From the NCBI GenBank assembly GCA_012518745.1, contig JAAYRM010000144.1, positions 1 through 8,743 on the forward strand: a stretch of 8,743 nt of DNA, in the 5' to 3' direction. Origin of the DNA: Tissierellia bacterium. Lineage in GTDB: Bacteria; Bacillota; Clostridia; Tissierellales; Tepidimicrobiaceae. Below, piece after piece: positions 5,754 through 8,743 of the stretch (positions within the stretch are counted from its first letter, which is position 1; every line of letters starts with the position of its first letter). The translations under genes were made by a program, and so were the position numbers. The notes below the pieces were generated by a model. It searched no databases. It was not told where the DNA came from and worked only from the letters and a program-made list of their open reading frames with translations.

Positions 5754-5782
5754 ATTATAGCATATATCATCCTTTAATTAAA
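5754..5782 (-). promoter_or_regulatory. Promoter for the small membrane ORF and hpt
   Basis: On the - strand a perfect TATAAT (5754-5759) is preceded by TGC, making an extended -10. A weak TTTAAT (5777-5782) sits 17 nt upstream as the -35. Initiation near 5747 would leave a leader of about 35 nt before the small ORF. Confidence 0.65.
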
Positions 5783-5823
5783 ACCAAATACAAACCTATC
5801 ATACGAGAATTTTCTAATCCCAT

Positions 5824-5881
5824 ATAAAAAAGATTATGTTCCCTAATCCCGCATTTTAATAATGCCATAGGAAACATAATC
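5824..5881 (-). terminator. Long-stem Rho-independent terminator after the SSB-like gene
   Basis: On the - strand GATTATGTTTCCT pairs with AGGGAACATAATC (5869-5881 with 5832-5844), a 13-bp stem with one G-U pair. It is followed by TTTTTTAT. The 24-nt loop contains a second small hairpin (GCATT/AATGC). It begins 15 nt after the stop of the SSB-like gene and isolates it from the hpt promoter. Confidence 0.88.
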
Positions 5882-5895
5882 ATCCCAAATCTTCA

Positions 5896-6561
5896 TTAGC
5901 AATTTTCTAGCCTGTTATTATCATTTTCAATATATTCTAACTTGAATATGGATACCTCATAGGCCACCCTAGTCTCTATATCATCATCATTATGCCTTTT
6001 TTGGTATTCCCTGCTTTGAATTCTTCCCCATATCTTGATATGATCCCCCACTGATAAATTTTCACAAAACCTGGCGTTTCTACCCCAGGCAATACAAGGT
6101 ATGTAATCGGATTTATTATATGGTCTATTTACTGCCAAGAGTAGATCTGTAATCTCCCTGCCAAAAGGTGTAGTCCTATATATAGGTTTCTTACATATAT
6201 ATCCGTCTAGGTAGATTTCATTGGGTTGTTTTAATAGCTCCCCTCTTTCCTGTTCATCATCTAATACCCTTATTTCCCTGGTAAATACCGTTAGGATCAG
6301 TCTACTAGCATTATCTATATATCTATTGTAGGATCGCAATTGTCCATGCAGTTTTACATAGGTATCTATAGATAAATCCATATTTGTAATCAATCGTTCC
6401 GATACGGTTATCTGCAGTATATCAACTGAGTCGCTCAGACGCGGAACCTTCACCTTGAAATTATAAAACCCTTCCCCATACATTTCATGACTGAATTCAA
6501 TAGGTTCCACTATCTTACCTATGATTTTGACAATATTTGATTCTAAATTCTTATCATTCAT
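5896..6561 (-). CDS. SSB-like protein with two OB folds
   Basis: A 221-residue protein that appears to be a tandem of SSB/PriB-type OB folds. The second (about 112-212) is a clear SSB domain: NEIYLDGYICKKPIYR, TPFGREITDLLLAVNRPY, YIPCIAWGRNARF, GDHIKIWGRIQSREYQKR. The first (about 8-100) keeps the same pattern more weakly (NIVKIIGKIVEP..., YVKLHGQLRSYNR). The C-terminus (ENDNNRLENC) lacks the acidic DDDIPF-like tip by which true SSBs recruit partners, so this is unlikely to be the housekeeping Ssb. Expected role: binding single-stranded nucleic acid in the cytoplasm. The start is supported by AAGGGGG, about 11 nt before the ATG, somewhat far. It is last in the leftward set after the Mur-like gene (135-bp gap) and is followed by a strong terminator. 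Confidence 0.82.
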   Translation of the reverse strand: MNDKNLESNIVKIIGKIVEPIEFSHEMYGEGFYNFKVKVPRLSDSVDILQITVSERLITNMDLSIDTYVKLHGQLRSYNRYIDNASRLILTVFTREIRVLDDEQERGELLKQPNEIYLDGYICKKPIYRTTPFGREITDLLLAVNRPYNKSDYIPCIAWGRNARFCENLSVGDHIKIWGRIQSREYQKRHNDDDIETRVAYEVSIFKLEYIENDNNRLENC

Positions 6562-6606
6562 AGAAAATCAATCCCCCTTATTCTTCTGTTTTAGAATCTA
6601 TAATTA

Positions 6607-6645
6607 TTCCTATTCAAACATCATGCATAATATGATAGATAGGAA
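6607..6645. other. Inverted repeat in the gap between the Mur-like and SSB-like genes
   Basis: TTCCTAT and ATAGGAA (7 bp) flank an inner ATCAT/ATGAT pair. The T content after it on the - strand is low, so it is at best a weak attenuator between the two genes. The rest of the 6562-6696 gap shows no confident promoter. Confidence 0.3.
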
Positions 6646-6696
6646 ACCTTTTATATATATTGAGTTCATCCATTCGATATCGATATAATTTTCTTC

Positions 6697-7746
6697 CTAG
6701 ATCAATGATTTCAATATCGTTTTCCCCTCCTCTAATGAATCACCTCCCATCAATAATAGTAGATCACCATCTTCCAAGCCTTGAATTGAATTATGAAGAC
6801 ATCTACGTAGATCTAGAAATATTTCATATTCGATCTCATATCTCTCGAATAATAAATTTATATTATCAATTATAAGGTCCTCCTCCTTATCCATATAGAA
6901 ATATATCTTCCGTATATTCAATATGGGTGCCCAATTGATAATTATCCTCAAATTATTCTTAACCGTATAGATCCCTTCATCTATTTCAATTCCGTTTACA
7001 ATGTATCCATCCCTATATTTTATATTCTGTATCTCTTCTAGGATTAGATCATAGTCAGATGGCAGATTGCATCTATTATCTACTATCATATAACTTCCAT
7101 CATATATTTTTTCTAAATACCTATTCATTCCCCTGATGCTAAATAGGGCATCCTTGATAACATCTATATCAATTCCACATGTCAACCCACATGCTATTGC
7201 CCCTAACCCATAATATATATTGGATTTCCCCATTAGATTTAGAACTATGGGTAATTCCATGGGCTCTATTTTATCTCCGTGCAAGTTTCGATATTCCCGT
7301 TGTAGACATAGGTTGAACCGGCTATTATTTGAAAAATCGAAACTCGAGGCTGTTATGGTGGCCTTTGGATTGATACCATAGGAAATAACCAATCCGTCTA
7401 TATCATCGCTCAATATGTACTTCGCTTCCTTATCATCTATATTCATTATTATGTATTTCGTATTCCCGATCATATCCGATATATGACTGTTCGCATATTC
7501 CGCTGTATCTATACTCTTATGCAACAATATATCGATATCCAATCCTAGCCCATAGATATGATCGATCATATCAGGTGTGAGTCTGATCATTAAAATTAAT
7601 GATTTGCCATATATCAATAGTGAAATCATCTGTTTTTCATAGATTATTCGGTAGCCAATCTTTATAAACATTTCCTTTATTATGTCATAGATGATATTAT
7701 CGTTCTCCGAATCCAATGCTCCGATTACCGTCAAGATTTGGTTCAT
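6697..7746 (-). CDS. Degenerate Mur-ligase-like protein, no recognisable P-loop
   Basis: A 349-residue protein without an assured name. Its middle matches the pattern of MurE-type ligases: DGLVISYGINPKA (118-129), then a LPIVLNLMGKSNIYYGLGAIACGLTCGIDIDVIKDAL stretch (165-201, where MurE has GxFNVYNALAAIA), then IRGMNRYLEKIYDGSYMIVDN (204-224, where MurE has GVPGRxE...VIVDYAHTPD). The end, HNSIQGLEDGDLLLLMGG (318-335), mirrors the GD-VLIAGKG strand of MurE. The catalytic features are missing. GALDSENDN (9-17) stands where GTNGKT should be, VDNRCNLPSD replaces VDYAHTPD, and no DNPR is seen. The UDP-binding N-terminal domain is also absent. It is therefore probably not an ATP-dependent ligase; a binding or regulatory role is inference. 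Its ATG, with GAGGAG about 12 nt upstream, is 33 bp after the deacetylase stop, indicating cotranscription. Confidence 0.7.
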   Translation of the reverse strand: MNQILTVIGALDSENDNIIYDIIKEMFIKIGYRIIYEKQMISLLIYGKSLILMIRLTPDMIDHIYGLGLDIDILLHKSIDTAEYANSHISDMIGNTKYIIMNIDDKEAKYILSDDIDGLVISYGINPKATITASSFDFSNNSRFNLCLQREYRNLHGDKIEPMELPIVLNLMGKSNIYYGLGAIACGLTCGIDIDVIKDALFSIRGMNRYLEKIYDGSYMIVDNRCNLPSDYDLILEEIQNIKYRDGYIVNGIEIDEGIYTVKNNLRIIINWAPILNIRKIYFYMDKEEDLIIDNINLLFERYEIEYEIFLDLRRCLHNSIQGLEDGDLLLLMGGDSLEEGKTILKSLI

Positions 7747-7779
7747 TACTATTTGATTCTCCTCAGTTATACTTAGGTT

Positions 7780-8550
7780 CTAGTTCTTTAATATCTGTTT
7801 GCCTGTACTATCCATATAGAAATTTTCCTTATGTATTAATTTTGATATTGGGATTATTTTATAACCTTCTTCCTGTAGCCTTTCTATAACTATGGGTAGA
7901 TATTCTAGCACATACTTAGCGTTATTGTGGAATAGTACTATGGATCCATTGCTTACATTCCTGGTAACCCTATCCACTACAGGTTGGACCCCCAGCTCCT
8001 TCCAATCTAGTGAATCCACATCCCATTGAATTACATAATAATTGTTTTCCCTACAAATATTTATCAATCTATCATTATAGTCCCCAAAAGGAGGCCTAAA
8101 TAAAATAGGTTTTTCCCCAGTTATTTTCTCAATCTTACCCTCTATCTCTCCTAGCTCCTTTAGTATCTCATCCTCTCCCAATTTTGACATATGGGGATGA
8201 TTGGTCGAATGGTTGCCCACATCATGCCCCCTCTTATATATCTCTTTAACATGTTCAGGATGTTTATCAACCCAGAATCCAACTAGGAAAAAGCTACTTT
8301 TAATATCATACTCATCTAATATATCCAATATCCCCAGGGTAAATTCGTCACCCCAAGCAGCATCAAAACTGATGGCGATCTCCTTTCCAGCCGTATCTAC
8401 ACTATATATGGGCAACTCCTTCTTTTGGGAAAACACCTTTATAATGTCATTATCGGTTCCAATATTGGTATATATGATTGAGACCGCGATGATGGCGACT
8501 ACGATTAGCAATCTATATCTTATCCCGCTCCTTGAATAGGAATTCTTCAA
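7780..8550 (-). CDS. PdaB-like polysaccharide deacetylase, membrane-anchored (sporulation type)
   Basis: A carbohydrate esterase family 4 (NodB-homology) protein expected to de-N-acetylate peptidoglycan outside the membrane. From the chosen TTG it has 256 residues: a basic N-terminus, one membrane helix (about 13-29), a short linker, then the catalytic domain. Visible motifs are SFDAAWG (61-67), the metal-binding HSTNH (114-118), RPPFGDYN (152-159), DVDSLDW (177-183) and LFHNN (206-210). The SFDAAWG form and the YSVDT segment before it resemble the sporulation PdaB group more than vegetative deacetylases, which have TFDD. Start choice: an ATG at 8580 would add 10 residues but has no ribosome binding site, whereas AGGAGGG lies 5 nt before the TTG. 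The stop is 33 bp before the Mur-like gene. PdaB proteins are needed for late spore stability in Bacillus; a similar role here is inference. Confidence 0.9.
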   Translation of the reverse strand: MKNSYSRSGIRYRLLIVVAIIAVSIIYTNIGTDNDIIKVFSQKKELPIYSVDTAGKEIAISFDAAWGDEFTLGILDILDEYDIKSSFFLVGFWVDKHPEHVKEIYKRGHDVGNHSTNHPHMSKLGEDEILKELGEIEGKIEKITGEKPILFRPPFGDYNDRLINICRENNYYVIQWDVDSLDWKELGVQPVVDRVTRNVSNGSIVLFHNNAKYVLEYLPIVIERLQEEGYKIIPISKLIHKENFYMDSTGKQILKN

Positions 8551-8555
8551 TATAT

Positions 8556-8562
8556 CCCTCCT
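8556..8562 (-). promoter_or_regulatory. Ribosome binding site deciding the deacetylase start
   Basis: On the - strand AGGAGGG lies 5 nt before a TTG codon at 8548-8550 in the deacetylase frame. No Shine-Dalgarno sequence precedes the in-frame ATG at 8580, and the second ATG at 8571 has only AAGG one base away. This favours a TTG start. Confidence 0.65.
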
Positions 8563-8587
8563 CTCATTCATACCTTTCATTCATATT

Positions 8588-8593
8588 ATTATA
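8588..8593 (-). promoter_or_regulatory. Candidate -10 element for the deacetylase operon
   Basis: A perfect TATAAT on the - strand would start transcription near 8581, about 20 nt before the ribosome binding site. That would make the upstream ATG at 8580 practically leaderless and supports the TTG start. The hexamer 17 nt upstream (ATAAAG) is a poor -35, so an activator or another sigma factor may be involved, or the match may be chance in AT-rich DNA. Confidence 0.35.
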
Positions 8594-8682
8594 ATTTATT
8601 CTTAAATCCTCTTTATATTACTGAGACTTAAAATACATGAGGAAATTGCATATTAAACTTTTTTATAGATACAGTCCATATA

Positions 8683-8729
8683 TAGTGCATGGATTATTTT
8701 TTGGGCACTACATGTGGTGCAACGTTGCA
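8683..8729. repeat. Cluster of palindromes upstream of the deacetylase operon
   Basis: Three symmetric elements lie together. TAGTGC (8683-8688) pairs with GCACTA (8705-8710). GCACTACATGTGGTGC (8705-8720) is a 16-bp palindrome with one mismatched pair. TGCAACGTTGCA (8718-8729) is a perfect 12-bp palindrome. They may be operator sites or the hairpin end of a transcript from outside the window. No gene is recognisable between 8581 and the right edge. Confidence 0.5.
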
Positions 8730-8743
8730 GTTTTGAGAACACA

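Noticed and set aside
5483..5827. 114-codon + strand ORF opposite the hpt start
   Set aside because: It is antisense to hpt and the small membrane ORF, covers their promoter, and has no recognisable motif.
8201..8539. 112-codon + strand ORF opposite the deacetylase
   Set aside because: The - strand frame carries the complete CE4 motif set, so this is a shadow.
8714..8743. On the - strand the last bases read TGTTCTCAAAACTGC, recalling the TGTTCTTTGAAAACTG element of Firmicutes rRNA leaders and spacers
   Set aside because: The match is short and inexact, no rRNA sequence follows in the expected direction, and the region ends at the window edge.
1..8743. CRISPR array, toxin-antitoxin pair or phage defence cluster
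   Set aside because: No spaced direct repeats, no nuclease or antitoxin-like small pairs and no defence-protein motifs were found. The CPBP protein belongs to a family once called Abi, but nothing around it supports a phage-defence role.

Overview
The window comes from an AT-rich, Gram-positive, endospore-forming bacterium, most likely a member of the Clostridia. The evidence is an alpha/beta-type small acid-soluble spore protein, a PdaB-like sporulation polysaccharide deacetylase, strong AGGAGG-type ribosome binding sites, a TTGACA-N17-TATACT promoter and tRNAs with encoded CCA ends. The species cannot be named from the sequence.

Left end (1-640): the window opens inside the last 59 codons of an IS1182-like DDE transposase on the + strand. 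The IS 3' end runs almost directly into a two-gene tRNA unit (Phe-GAA, then Gly-GCC) transcribed leftward from a near-consensus promoter at 530-558. Next, also leftward, are a cold-shock protein with its own terminator, a Lys-rich spore protein, and a CPBP-family membrane metalloprotease (641-2197).

Middle (2333-5020): a rightward operon encodes aspartate-semialdehyde dehydrogenase (asd), dihydrodipicolinate synthase (dapA) and dihydrodipicolinate reductase (dapB). Together these convert aspartyl phosphate to tetrahydrodipicolinate. That supplies lysine and diaminopimelate, and the DapA product is also the precursor of spore dipicolinate. A strong hairpin terminator closes the operon and faces the convergent hpt gene.

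Right part (5031-8743, all leftward): hypoxanthine phosphoribosyltransferase is preceded and overlapped by an unlisted 48-residue single-pass membrane ORF, probably translationally coupled to it. Beyond a long hairpin terminator lies a three-gene set, in transcription order: a PdaB-like deacetylase, a degenerate Mur-ligase-like protein without a recognisable P-loop, and a two-OB-fold SSB-like protein. The deacetylase and Mur-like genes are closely spaced; the SSB-like gene follows after 135 bp.

Most of the window is ordinary housekeeping and sporulation content. The items most worth a second look are the inactive-looking Mur-ligase homologue and its neighbours, the small membrane ORF overlapping hpt, and the IS insertion at the end of the tRNA unit. 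I see no CRISPR array, prophage, toxin-antitoxin pair or obvious defence island.
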